Assembly (NCBI GenBank): GCA_023390875.1
Contig: JAEWCA010000031.1
Location: 1 to 11,354, forward strand
Reading direction: 5' to 3'
Source of the DNA: Actinomycetes bacterium
GTDB lineage: Bacteria; Actinomycetota; Actinomycetes; Actinomycetales; Cellulomonadaceae
Length of the DNA stretch: 11,354 nt
Position numbers and translations under genes: made by a program. Below, piece by piece: positions 1 to 6,307 of this stretch. The notes beneath the pieces were generated by a model. That model saw only the letters and a list, made by a program, of their open reading frames with translations, was not told the DNA's origin and made no database searches. Every line of letters starts with the position of its first letter. Positions within the stretch are counted from its first letter, which is position 1.

Positions 1-1189
1 CCCCGGACGCGTCGCGCGGGCGACGGCGGGCGAGATCGACGTCTCGCGGGCGGGCGTCCAGGACGCTCACAGCCTCGTCCGCGGTCGGGGGCCGGACCAG
101 GCCGGATGCGACCGACAGACCGTCGAGCCGCATCCCGACGAGCCGCACCGGCGGGCCGCCGAGGTCCACCCCGGCGAGCAGCGCGCGCGCGACGAGATTC
201 ACCTCCCGACCTGCGTCGGTCGGCGTCACGAGCGTGCGCGAACGGGTGAGCGTCCGGAGGTCGGACGTCCGCACGGTGATGCTCACCGTCCGCGCGACCT
301 GACCCTGCCGACGCAGCCGTGCGGTGCACCGTTCCGCCAGCAGGTGCGCCGTGAGCTCCACCGCGCTCACGTCGGTGCTCTCCCCCGCGAGCTCCACCTC
401 GGCACCGACGGAGCGCTCGGCGGCCGACGGGTCCACGGGCCGCGGATCCCGCCCCCACGCCAGGTCGACCAGGTGCGCCCCGGCGACCGTGCCGACAGCG
501 CGCTGGACCGCCGCCGGCGGGCAGTGCACCAGGTCCGCGACCGTGCGGACGCCCCGGCGCGCCAACGCCGCCTCGACGCGTTCGCCCACGGCGTCGAGGG
601 CGCCGACGGGCAGCGTGCGCAAGAAGGCCGCCGAGGCGGCCTTCGGGACCAGCAGGACGCCGTCCGGCATAGCCTGGGCGGACGCCAGCCGCGCCACGAC
701 CTTCGTCGACGCGATCCCGACCGAGCACGTGATCCCGAGCTCGCCGCGGACCCGGTCGCGGATCCCGGCCGCGATGACGGAGGGCGGACCCAACCTCCGG
801 CGCGCCCCGCGGACGTCGAGGAACGCCGCGTCGAGGCCGACCTGCTCGACGATCGCGGTCACGTCACGCAGCACGGCCAGCACACCCGCCGCGACGTCGC
901 GGTACGCGGCGTGGTCGGGTGGGACGACGACGGCCTGCGGGCAGAGCGTGCGGGCCGTCACCATCGTCATCGCCGGCCGCACCCCGAGAGCCTGCGCCTC
1001 GGCCGAGGCAGAGAGCACGACGCCGCCGTCCGGCACGGCGACGACGACCGGCCGGCCGCGCAGCTGCGGACGCCGCGCGAGCTCCACGGACACGAAGAAC
1101 GTGTCGAGCTCGACGTGCAGCACCGAGCAGCCGGCCTCGACGTCGACCTCGACGCTCCCGACGGCACCCGACCGCCGTCCCCGGCTCAC
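1..1189 (-). CDS. DinB-like Y-family DNA polymerase homologue with degenerate active site (3' end beyond window)
   Basis: Read from the minus strand, an open frame of 396 codons starts at a GTG (1187-1189) and is still open at the left edge. It aligns by eye along the DNA polymerase IV fold: an N-terminal palm strand (H25-V-E-L-D-T-F-F), a fingers region, a palm motif G-L-D120-A-A-F-L-D-V, the S-V-G-I-A-S-T-K-V-V-A-R-L-A-S segment, a helix-hairpin-helix near residues 190-215, and a little-finger domain. In active DinB the first strand is HVDMD, the nucleotide-binding element SYEAR, and the catalytic pair DE. Here these read HVELD (Asp to Glu27), SAEAQ (Tyr to Ala63, Arg to Gln66) and DA (Glu to Ala121); only D120 remains. 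It is therefore probably inactive or strongly altered, perhaps a scaffold as ImuB is. The start lies 16 bases after the HEPN gene stop, so the two are likely co-transcribed from the SOS promoter. The ribosome site is weak, but no other in-frame start exists back to the stop at 1217-1219. The C-terminal clamp-binding motif, if any, is outside the window. Confidence 0.85.
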   Translation of the reverse strand, partial: MSRGRRSGAVGSVEVDVEAGCSVLHVELDTFFVSVELARRPQLRGRPVVVAVPDGGVVLSASAEAQALGVRPAMTMVTARTLCPQAVVVPPDHAAYRDVAAGVLAVLRDVTAIVEQVGLDAAFLDVRGARRRLGPPSVIAAGIRDRVRGELGITCSVGIASTKVVARLASAQAMPDGVLLVPKAASAAFLRTLPVGALDAVGERVEAALARRGVRTVADLVHCPPAAVQRAVGTVAGAHLVDLAWGRDPRPVDPSAAERSVGAEVELAGESTDVSAVELTAHLLAERCTARLRRQGQVARTVSITVRTSDLRTLTRSRTLVTPTDAGREVNLVARALLAGVDLGGPPVRLVGMRLDGLSVASGLVRPPTADEAVSVLDARPRDVDLARRRPRDASG

Positions 1190-1205
1190 GGCCCCGGGCG
1201 TCCGG

Positions 1206-1667
1206 TCACGACGCCCTCATGGTCAGGGTCCGTGCCGTCCGACCCTCGGAGCCGTCGACGCCCGCCTCGAGCAGGTCGCGGGCCGCGTCCACGAAGTCCT
1301 CGGCCGCGCACACGGCCTGCTCGGCCCGAGCCGGCGAGATCGCGTCGAAACGTCCGGCGTCCACGGCTGAACGCAGCGGCGCCGCACCCGCGAAGTACGC
1401 GGACCAGCGCGCGAGCTCGGGCGCGACGGCGTCGAGCATCTCCCAGACCGACCGCGGACCGCGTCGGCCGCCAGGGCGCCCGTTCGCGGCGACCACGGCC
1501 GCGCCGGCGCGGACGGCCGCCAGGTGCGCGTGCGAGAACTGCTCCCACGCCTCGGAGGAGAACTGGGCGGCCAGGAGCTCCGCATCGGCACGGCTCAACA
1601 GCTCCGTGACGCGGCCGGAACCCAGCGCGGCGACGCCCCCCACCGGTCGATCGATCTGATGTGCCAT
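1206..1667 (-). CDS. SAV_6107-family HEPN domain protein
   Basis: This 153-residue, mostly helical, Ala/Arg-rich protein resembles the actinobacterial SAV_6107 family of HEPN-domain proteins, which I recall being encoded beside dinB near the division/cell-wall (dcw) cluster. Visible family features are the helical stretch around residues 22-60 (the SSEAWEQFSHAHLAAVRAGAAVV region), a W-E-M-L segment near 75, W-S-A-Y-F near 88, and a C-terminal helix with ARAEQAVCAAEDFVDAA. The RNase signature of many HEPN toxins (R followed 4-6 residues later by H) is absent, so nuclease activity is not expected. The ATG at 1665-1667 has a strong AAGGAG site 8 bases upstream. It is the first gene after a LexA-controlled promoter and precedes the DinB-like gene by 16 bases. 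Its biochemical role is unknown; co-induction and pairing suggest a role in DNA-damage tolerance. Confidence 0.85.
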   Translation of the reverse strand: MAHQIDRPVGGVAALGSGRVTELLSRADAELLAAQFSSEAWEQFSHAHLAAVRAGAAVVAANGRPGGRRGPRSVWEMLDAVAPELARWSAYFAGAAPLRSAVDAGRFDAISPARAEQAVCAAEDFVDAARDLLEAGVDGSEGRTARTLTMRAS

Positions 1668-1675
1668 CGCGTGAG

Positions 1676-1681
1676 CTCCTT
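1676..1681 (-). promoter_or_regulatory. Ribosome binding site of the HEPN gene
   Basis: AAGGAG on the minus strand, 8 bases before the ATG at 1667. It fixes the start of the SAV_6107-family gene and is much stronger than the site of the following DinB-like gene, so the second protein may depend on translation of the first. Confidence 0.8.
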
Positions 1682-1690
1682 CCCGTCACC

Positions 1691-1720
1691 AGTATCGAAC
1701 ACGTGTTCGACCTCCGTCAA
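1691..1720 (-). promoter_or_regulatory. SOS promoter of the HEPN/DinB-like unit
   Basis: On the minus strand a -35 TTGACG (1715-1720) and a -10 GATACT (1691-1696) are separated by 18 bases, close to the primary actinobacterial sigma consensus. Transcription would start roughly at 1684-1686, leaving a leader of about 18 bases with the AAGGAG site. A perfect LexA box lies inside the spacer and covers the first two bases of the -10, the placement expected for tight repression. The hexamers were picked by eye, without transcript data. Confidence 0.75.
1695..1710. promoter_or_regulatory. LexA operator (SOS box), perfect palindrome
   Basis: The 16-base sequence TCGAACACGTGTTCGA is an exact palindrome and matches the LexA box of actinobacteria and other Gram-positives (TCGAAC-N4-GTTCGA, a form of CGAAC-N4-GTTCG) at every conserved position. 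It lies 27 bases before the HEPN start codon and about 56 bases before the divergent spermidine-synthase-like gene. It overlaps only the minus-strand promoter, so LexA should repress the HEPN/DinB-like pair; any effect on the divergent gene is uncertain. Confidence 0.92.
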
Positions 1721-1754
1721 CCACTCCGACGTCACCGCGGCGGCCCGGGCTGCG

Positions 1755-1760
1755 TACGGT
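1755..1760 (+). promoter_or_regulatory. Candidate -10 element for a leaderless transcript
   Basis: TACGGT fits the actinobacterial TANNNT -10 pattern and ends 6 bases before the ATG at 1767. A transcript starting at the A of that ATG would have no leader, which is common in actinobacteria and agrees with the lack of a Shine-Dalgarno sequence before this gene. No convincing -35 is visible at 1731-1738. Confidence 0.5.
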
Positions 1761-1766
1761 GGGCGC

Positions 1767-2663
1767 ATGTCCGGCCGAGACCGCAGCTCCCGACGCGCGC
1801 CAGCCTCGCAGCGACCACCCACACGACGGGCGTCCTGGCCGACCGGACCGGTGCCGATCGCGACCGGGACCGTCGAGCTCGTCGTCGACCCGGACGACGC
1901 GGACGCGGTCACGGTGCTCGTCAACGGCGTGCCCAGCTCGCACCTCGATCTCGCCGACCCGACCCGGCTGGTGTTCGAGTACATGCAGCAGTTCGCCGCT
2001 GTCGTCGACCGCTTCGACGACACCGGCCGGCCGCTCACCGTTGTGCACCTGGGCGCGGCGGGGTGCGCGCTCGCCCGCTGGGTGCACGCGACCCGGCCGG
2101 GCTCGCAGCAGGTCGCCGTCGAGCTCGACGTGACGCTGCCCGAGCTCGTCCGCGGGTGGTTCGACCTGCCGCGGTCCCCCGCCCTGCGCATCCGGGCCGG
2201 CGACGCGCGCGAGCAGCTCGCGACGATGGCCGACGGGTCCGCGGACGTCGTGGTGCGCGACGTGTTCTCGGGCGACACGACGCCGTCGCACGTCCGCACG
2301 CTCGAGTTCACGCGCGACGTCGCACGCGTGCTGCGCCCCGGCGGGCTGTACCTCGCCAACTGCGCCGACCGGCCCCCGCTCACCACGACGCGCGCGGAGG
2401 TCGCGACACTCGCTCAGGTGTTCGCGGACGTGGCCGTGATCGCCGAACCGGCGCTGCTGCGCGGCCGCGGTTACGGCAACGTCGTCCTCGCAGGGACCGA
2501 CGACGGCGCGGTCCTGCCGTCGGCCGCGCTCGAGCGCGCGATCCGCAGCCTGCCCGCGCCCGCGCGCCTGCTGCACGGGGACGAGGCCCGCGCGTTCCGG
2601 GGCGCCGCCCCGCCGCTGCTCGACGAGGCGCCCGAGACGGACGTCGCGCCCGCCGACGCCTGA
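1767..2663 (+). CDS. Spermidine-synthase-like SAM-fold protein
   Basis: A 298-residue Rossmann-fold protein of the spermidine synthase/methyltransferase superfamily. Residues 92-100 (V-V-H-L-G-A-A-G-C) form the glycine-rich SAM-binding motif I, E119-L-D121 is the acidic end of the second strand, G-D-A-R follows, and R-D165-V-F-S-G-D-T-T-P corresponds to the D-x-F-S-G-D motif of this family. Actinobacteria carry many such proteins annotated as spermidine synthase or fused MFS/spermidine synthase; I see no membrane segments and cannot confirm polyamine-binding residues, so aminopropyl transfer is unproven. The N-terminal 30 residues are Arg/Pro-rich and probably disordered. The ATG at 1767 is chosen because the conserved part begins near residue 32 and a -10-like TACGGT lies just upstream; an in-frame opening back to 1524 would overlap the divergent HEPN gene. 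It is divergent from the SOS unit and convergent with the cold-shock gene. Confidence 0.8.
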   Translation: MSGRDRSSRRAPASQRPPTRRASWPTGPVPIATGTVELVVDPDDADAVTVLVNGVPSSHLDLADPTRLVFEYMQQFAAVVDRFDDTGRPLTVVHLGAAGCALARWVHATRPGSQQVAVELDVTLPELVRGWFDLPRSPALRIRAGDAREQLATMADGSADVVVRDVFSGDTTPSHVRTLEFTRDVARVLRPGGLYLANCADRPPLTTTRAEVATLAQVFADVAVIAEPALLRGRGYGNVVLAGTDDGAVLPSAALERAIRSLPAPARLLHGDEARAFRGAAPPLLDEAPETDVAPADA

Positions 2664-2684
2664 GCTTCCGCAGCCCGGGAGAAC

Positions 2685-2720
2685 GACGCAGGGCCGCACC
2701 CGGAGGTGCGGCCCTGCGTC
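2685..2720. terminator. Bidirectional hairpin terminator, perfect 16-bp stem
   Basis: GACGCAGGGCCGCACC (2685-2700) pairs perfectly with 2705-2720 around the tetraloop CGGA. It lies between two convergent genes, 21 bases after the stop of the spermidine-synthase-like gene and 35 bases after the stop of the cold-shock gene on the other strand. There is no clear T-run on either side, as is usual for GC-rich actinobacterial terminators. Confidence 0.85.
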
Positions 2721-2755
2721 AGGGATGTGGTCGCGGTACGACCGTCAGCGGGAGA

Positions 2756-2959
2756 TCAGAGCGGGCGGACGCGCTCGGCCTGGGGGCCCTTGTCGCCCTG
2801 CGTGATCTCGAACTCGACGCGCTGGCCCTCGTCGAGCGAGCGGTAGCCCTGCGTGTCGATCGCGGAGTAGTGCACGAAGACGTCAGCGCCGCCGCCGTCC
2901 TGGGCGATGAAGCCGTAGCCCTTCTCGGCGTTGAACCACTTGACAGCACCCTGTGCCAT
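2756..2959 (-). CDS. CspA-type cold-shock protein
   Basis: A 67-residue single cold-shock (OB-fold) domain that binds single-stranded RNA/DNA and melts RNA secondary structure in the cytoplasm. The N-terminus [10 protein letters not shown] is typical; RNP1 is K-G-Y-G-F-I (residues 13-18) and RNP2 is V-F-V-H-Y (27-31). Length is standard for the family. The ATG at 2957-2959 has AGAAGGA 7 bases upstream. It is transcribed alone, with a long leader containing two inverted repeats, and ends at the shared terminator at 2685-2720. Family assignment is certain; whether it is cold-induced or constitutive cannot be told from the protein. Several paralogues are usual in actinobacteria. Confidence 0.97.
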   Translation of the reverse strand: MAQGAVKWFNAEKGYGFIAQDGGGADVFVHYSAIDTQGYRSLDEGQRVEFEITQGDKGPQAERVRPL

Positions 2960-2966
2960 GTTCTGT

Positions 2967-2973
2967 TCCTTCT
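2967..2973 (-). promoter_or_regulatory. Ribosome binding site of the cold-shock gene
   Basis: AGAAGGA on the minus strand, 7 bases before the ATG. Only two bases separate it from the proximal arm of a 10-bp inverted repeat (2976-2985), so folding of the leader could affect its accessibility. Confidence 0.75.
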
Positions 2974-2975
2974 GT

Positions 2976-3060
2976 CCAACCGGTGACGGCCGCGCCTTCT
3001 GCCCGTGCCGTGCCGCAATGCCTCACGTCCTGCACCGGTTGGCCCAGCCGGGACGGCTGG
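2976..3060 (-). promoter_or_regulatory. Structured leader of the cold-shock gene
   Basis: Read on the minus strand, a short hairpin (CCAGCC/GGCTGG, stem arms 3055-3060 and 3044-3049, 5-base loop) is followed after one base by a perfect 10-bp inverted repeat, CCAACCGGTG (3033-3042) with CACCGGTTGG (2976-2985), enclosing 47 bases. The inner arm ends two bases before the AGAAGGA ribosome site. Long folded leaders are known for CspA-family genes, where they control translation and mRNA stability with temperature. The inverted repeats are seen directly; a regulatory role here is inference. Confidence 0.5.
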
Positions 3061-3077
3061 CCGGGGATCGATCTCCG

Positions 3078-3106
3078 AGGTCACCCCCAGGATCGGCGCC
3101 GGTCAA
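3078..3106 (-). promoter_or_regulatory. Candidate promoter of the cold-shock gene
   Basis: TTGACC (3101-3106, minus strand) and TGACCT (3078-3083) are separated by 17 bases. The -35 is good but the -10 is poor (TANNNT expected). Use of this site would give a leader of about 110 bases that includes both inverted repeats. Between 3107 and the PAC2 stop I see no gene and no clear hairpin terminator. Confidence 0.35.
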
Positions 3107-3233
3107 ACGAGTACGTCACTGCAACGCTGGCATCCTTGCACGGTGGTGTGGGCCACGCCACGTTTTCGGACGCTCGTCAGAAACGCTGCGACAACGATCC
3201 GGTAAAGGTTCGGTCACAGCTCCGGGCGACGGC

Positions 3234-4169
3234 TCAGGACGGCGTCCCGTCGTCGCCCTGCTGCGCCAGGAACCGTTCGAACTCGGCGCCCAGCTCCTCT
3301 GCCGTGGGCAGGTCGACGGACCCCGCGAGCAGGTTCGTGCGGCCCGCGCTGCGCGCGAACGCGTCGTACTGCTCCTCGAGCGCCCGGACGACCGCACCGA
3401 CCTCCTCGGAGCCCGCCACCTGCCGCTCGATCTCGAGCATCGCCTCACCGGCCGCCTCGGTCAGGGCGGCCGACCTCAGGTCGAGCCCGGTCGCGCGCTC
3501 GACGCTGTGCAGGGCCGCGACGGTGGCCTGGGGGAACGCGGACTGCGCGAGGTAGTGCGGCACGTGCACCGCGAAACCCATCGCGTCGTGGCCGGACTGC
3601 CCGAGGCGAAGCTCCAGCAGCGCGCTCGCGCTCGCCGGGACCTGCACGGTGCCGAACCACGCGGCGTGGTCGGCGACGAGCTCGGGCCGGGTCGCGTGCG
3701 CGGTCACCGACATCGGCCGGGTGTGCGGGATCCCCATCGGGATGCCGTGCACGCCGACCGTGAGCGGCACGTCGAAGCGCTCGACGATCTGCCGGACGGC
3801 CGCGACGTACCGCTCCCACTGGACGTCCGGCTCGACGCCGTGCAGGAGCAGGAACGGGACGCCGTTGACGTCGTCGACCAGGTCGATGACGAGCTCGGGC
3901 TCCTCGTACGCGCTCCACGTGCTCGCGTCGAACGTCATCGTGGGGCGTCGCGACCGGTAGTCCAGCAGCTGGTCGACGTCGAACGTCACGAGGCGCGTGC
4001 TGGGCAGCTCGTCGGTGACGTGGTCGGCCAGCAGCGACCCGGCGCTGCCGGCGTCGACGAACCCGCGCACCGCGTGCACCAGCACCGGGCCCGAGCCCTC
4101 GGGGGCACGGGTCTCGAGCAGCGCGGCGACCTCCGGGTCGACGTCGTAGATGTCCGAGGGGTTCAGCAT
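3234..4169 (-). CDS. PAC2-family protein
   Basis: A 311-residue protein resembling the actinobacterial PAC2 family (related to the eukaryotic proteasome-assembly chaperone PAC2 and to Rv2125-type proteins). Family features seen: A-V-R-G-F-V-D-A-G-S-A-G near residues 32-43, V-T-F-D-V-D-Q-L-L-D-Y-R-S-R-R-P near 60-75, the strand E-L-V-I-D-L-V-D-D then F-L-L-L-H-G-V-E-P-D-V-Q-W, and V-G-V-H-G-I-P-M-G-I-P-H-T-R-P near 158-172. The C-terminal third is helical. The function in bacteria is not established; a chaperone or ATP-grasp-associated role has been suggested for relatives. The ATG at 4167-4169 is preferred over one 57 bases upstream because homologous sequence (M-L-N-P-S-D-I-Y-D) begins here. 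It lies 99 bases downstream of the receiver gene on the same strand, so it may be read from that operon or a weak promoter not evident by eye. Confidence 0.85.
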   Translation of the reverse strand: MLNPSDIYDVDPEVAALLETRAPEGSGPVLVHAVRGFVDAGSAGSLLADHVTDELPSTRLVTFDVDQLLDYRSRRPTMTFDASTWSAYEEPELVIDLVDDVNGVPFLLLHGVEPDVQWERYVAAVRQIVERFDVPLTVGVHGIPMGIPHTRPMSVTAHATRPELVADHAAWFGTVQVPASASALLELRLGQSGHDAMGFAVHVPHYLAQSAFPQATVAALHSVERATGLDLRSAALTEAAGEAMLEIERQVAGSEEVGAVVRALEEQYDAFARSAGRTNLLAGSVDLPTAEELGAEFERFLAQQGDDGTPS

Positions 4170-4268
4170 GCGTGTGCGCTCACTTCCGTCCGGCGCCTGC
4201 CTCGTCGGGCAGGTACACCGGGCCACAACGCACCTGCGTGGGCGCGTGTTCCCGCCGGACGGGCCCGG

Positions 4269-4706
4269 TCAGCGGCCCGGCAGGCGCACGACCTCGACGA
4301 AGAACTCGTCGATCTGACGGACGACGTCGATGAACCGGTCGAAGTCGACCGGCTTCGTGACGTAGGCGTTCGCGTGCAGCGAGTAGCTGCGCACGACGTC
4401 CTCCTCCGCCTCGGACGTCGTGAGGACGACGACCGGGATGGAGCGCAGCGCCTCGTCGGCCTTGAGCGCCTGGAGCACCTCGCGCCCGTCCATCCGCGGC
4501 AGGTTGAGGTCGAGCAGGATGAGGTCCGGCGTCGGGGCGTCGGCGTGCTCGCCCTCCTTGCGCAGGAACTCCATCGCGCTCACGCCGTCGGCGACCACCG
4601 ACAGGCGGTTGCGCACCTTGTTGTGCTCGAAGGCCTCACGGGTCATCAGGACGTCGCCCGGGTCGTCCTCGACCAGCAGGACGTCGATGATCTTGGTGCT
4701 CGGCAC
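4269..4706 (-). CDS. Stand-alone response regulator (Rcp1-like receiver)
   Basis: A 145-residue single receiver domain with no output domain. Acidic residues E13-D14-D15 bind Mg2+, D66 in L-L-D-L-N-L-P-R-M-D-G is the phosphoacceptor, T96/T97 and K118 (in V-T-K-P-V-D) complete the active site. The sequence V-L-L-V-E-D-D-P-G-D-V-L-M-T-R-E-A-F and the long insert before D66 (G-E-H-A-D-A-P-T-P-D) are typical of Rcp1, the receiver partner of cyanobacterial phytochrome-type kinases. The start is GTG (4704-4706) with GGAG 5 bases upstream. It is the last gene of the signalling operon, 38 bases after the kinase, and is the likely phosphate acceptor of that kinase, acting through protein contacts rather than DNA binding. 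Confidence 0.95.
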   Translation of the reverse strand: MPSTKIIDVLLVEDDPGDVLMTREAFEHNKVRNRLSVVADGVSAMEFLRKEGEHADAPTPDLILLDLNLPRMDGREVLQALKADEALRSIPVVVLTTSEAEEDVVRSYSLHANAYVTKPVDFDRFIDVVRQIDEFFVEVVRLPGR

Positions 4707-4744
4707 GTGCGCTCCGCTCGTCTCGCCCGTCGCGGGCGCTCAGG

Positions 4745-6307
4745 TCAGGTCCGGTCGGGCAAGGTCCAGCAGATGCTGGTGCCGTCGCCGTCCCGCGGTT
4801 CGATCCAGATCCGGCCACCGTGGAACTCGACGATCTTCTTGCAGAGCGCGAGGCCGATACCGGTGCCCTCGTACACGTCCTTGGCGTGCAGCCGCTGGAA
4901 GATGACGAAGACGCGCTCAGCGTACTGGGCGTCGATCCCGATCCCGTTGTCGCGGCACTCGAACTGCCAGGCGTCGTCGGTCCGGGTCACCGCGACGTGC
5001 ACGCGTGGCTGCCGGTCCGGGTGGCGGAACTTCACGGCGTTGCCGACGAGGTTCTGGAACAGCTGGACGAGTAGCGCCGCCTCGCCGCGCACCGTCGGCA
5101 GCTCGTCGTGCGTGACGACGGCACCCGCCTCCGCGATCGACTCCTCGAGGTTGTCCGTCGCCTGCGCGAGCGCGTCGTCGAGGTCGACGTCGCTCACCTC
5201 GCCCCCGACGCGGCCGACGCGCGAGAAGCCGAGCAGGTCCTGGATGAGCCGCTGCATGCGCTTGGCGCCGTCCACGGCGAACTCGATGTACTGGTCGGCG
5301 CGCTCGTCGAGCTGGCCGCCGTACCGCTTCTGCAGCAGCTGCGTGAAGCTCGCGACCTTGCGCAGCGGCTCCTGCAGGTCGTGCGACGCGACGTACGCGA
5401 ACTGCTCCAGGTCGCGGTTCGACCGGCGCAGCTCTTCCGCCTGCTCGGTGAGGCGGTCGTGGGCGAGCGTGATCTCAGCCCGGCTCGCCTCGACGACCTG
5501 CACCTGCCGCACGAGCGCGACCCGCATGCTCTCGACGTCGGCCGCGAGCGTCGCGATCTCCCCCGGACCGGTCGCCTGGACGGGCCGGTCCAGCTTGCCC
5601 GACGACACCGCACGGGCGTCCGCCGCGAGCGCGTCGACCGGCTCGACGACCCAGCGCTTGAGCGCGACCCACAGCAGGATGCCGACGGCGACCGCGGCCA
5701 GGACGAGCAGGGTGACGATCGACGACGCGATGCGGGTCCACCGGTCGAGGTCGTGGACGCCCTGCGCCCGCAGCTCCCGCAGCCGGTCGAGGTACGCGGC
5801 GGCGGCCGTGCGCGTGTCGTCGAACAGGCGCTTGCCCTGCTCGACCTGCTCCGTCTGCACGGACTCGTGCCCCTGCGACCTGATCTGGGTGATCAGCGGC
5901 GTGGCGAACTCGTCCTCCCACCGCTCGGCCGCCTCCGCCGCCGCCCGGGACGTCCGGGCCAGCTCGGGGTCGTCGGCCGCGCTCGCGACGTCCTCCGCGA
6001 GCGCCGCGAAGTCGATGCCTTCCGCGCGCGCCCGCTCGTACGGCTCGAGCGTGACGGGGTCGCCCGTCAGGGCGTACCCACGGACGGCGGTCTCCGCGTC
6101 GACGAGCCGGATGTAGGCGCCGTTGCCCTCGGTGATCGCGTTGAAGTACTCGATCGTCAGCGTGCGCTGGACGTCCACGAGGTGCGCGAACACGAGGCCC
6201 GTCGCGGTCAGCACCAGGCCGAGCACGACGCCCGCGGTGACGAGCAGGGCCCGCAGGCGCCCGCGCAGGGTCGACGTCCGCCGCACGAGCGGCCCGGCAG
6301 CGCTCAC
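4745..6307 (-). CDS. CHASE3-HAMP sensor histidine kinase
   Basis: A 520-residue membrane kinase. Residues 20-44 form the first transmembrane helix, about 45-190 a CHASE3-type extracytoplasmic helical sensor (the A-V-R-G-Y-A-L-T-G-D signature is visible near 74-83), 193-216 the second helix, about 217-270 a HAMP linker, then a coiled coil (E-E-L-R-R-S-N-R-D-L-E-Q-F-A). The dimerisation box V-A-S-H309-D-L-Q-E-P-L-R gives the phosphorylated His309; the ATPase domain has N-box Q-N-L-V-G-N-A-V-K-F, G1 D-N-G-I-G-I-D, F-box I-F-Q-R-L-H and G2 G-T-G-I-G-L (481-486). This kinase class is phytochrome-like in its catalytic half and usually pairs with Rcp1-like receivers, as here. The start GTG overlaps the stop of the upstream phosphatase by GTGA, implying translational coupling. 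The signal sensed is unknown. Confidence 0.95.
   Translation of the reverse strand: MSAAGPLVRRTSTLRGRLRALLVTAGVVLGLVLTATGLVFAHLVDVQRTLTIEYFNAITEGNGAYIRLVDAETAVRGYALTGDPVTLEPYERARAEGIDFAALAEDVASAADDPELARTSRAAAEAAERWEDEFATPLITQIRSQGHESVQTEQVEQGKRLFDDTRTAAAAYLDRLRELRAQGVHDLDRWTRIASSIVTLLVLAAVAVGILLWVALKRWVVEPVDALAADARAVSSGKLDRPVQATGPGEIATLAADVESMRVALVRQVQVVEASRAEITLAHDRLTEQAEELRRSNRDLEQFAYVASHDLQEPLRKVASFTQLLQKRYGGQLDERADQYIEFAVDGAKRMQRLIQDLLGFSRVGRVGGEVSDVDLDDALAQATDNLEESIAEAGAVVTHDELPTVRGEAALLVQLFQNLVGNAVKFRHPDRQPRVHVAVTRTDDAWQFECRDNGIGIDAQYAERVFVIFQRLHAKDVYEGTGIGLALCKKIVEFHGGRIWIEPRDGDGTSICWTLPDRT

Noticed and set aside
344..1609. Long plus-strand open frames opposite the polymerase and HEPN genes
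   Set aside because: Arg/Pro/Gly-rich low-complexity translations with no family resemblance; they are GC-driven shadows of the minus-strand genes, which have recognisable motifs and ribosome sites.
1206..1667. HEPN protein as an RNase toxin with the next gene as its antidote
   Set aside because: No R-x4-6-H motif is present and the partner has a Y-family polymerase fold, not an antitoxin.
1524..1766. An upstream start for the spermidine-synthase-like gene
   Set aside because: It would overlap the HEPN gene and run through the SOS promoter; conserved sequence starts after residue 30 of the shorter form.
4170..4268. A possible terminator or small gene between the receiver and PAC2 genes
   Set aside because: Only a weak 5-bp stem (ACGCA/TGCGT) and no credible short open frame with a ribosome site.
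2931..6116. A 1061-residue plus-strand open frame spanning the PAC2, receiver and kinase genes
   Set aside because: It lies antisense to three well-supported genes and has no recognisable domain; its length reflects scarcity of stop codons at high GC.
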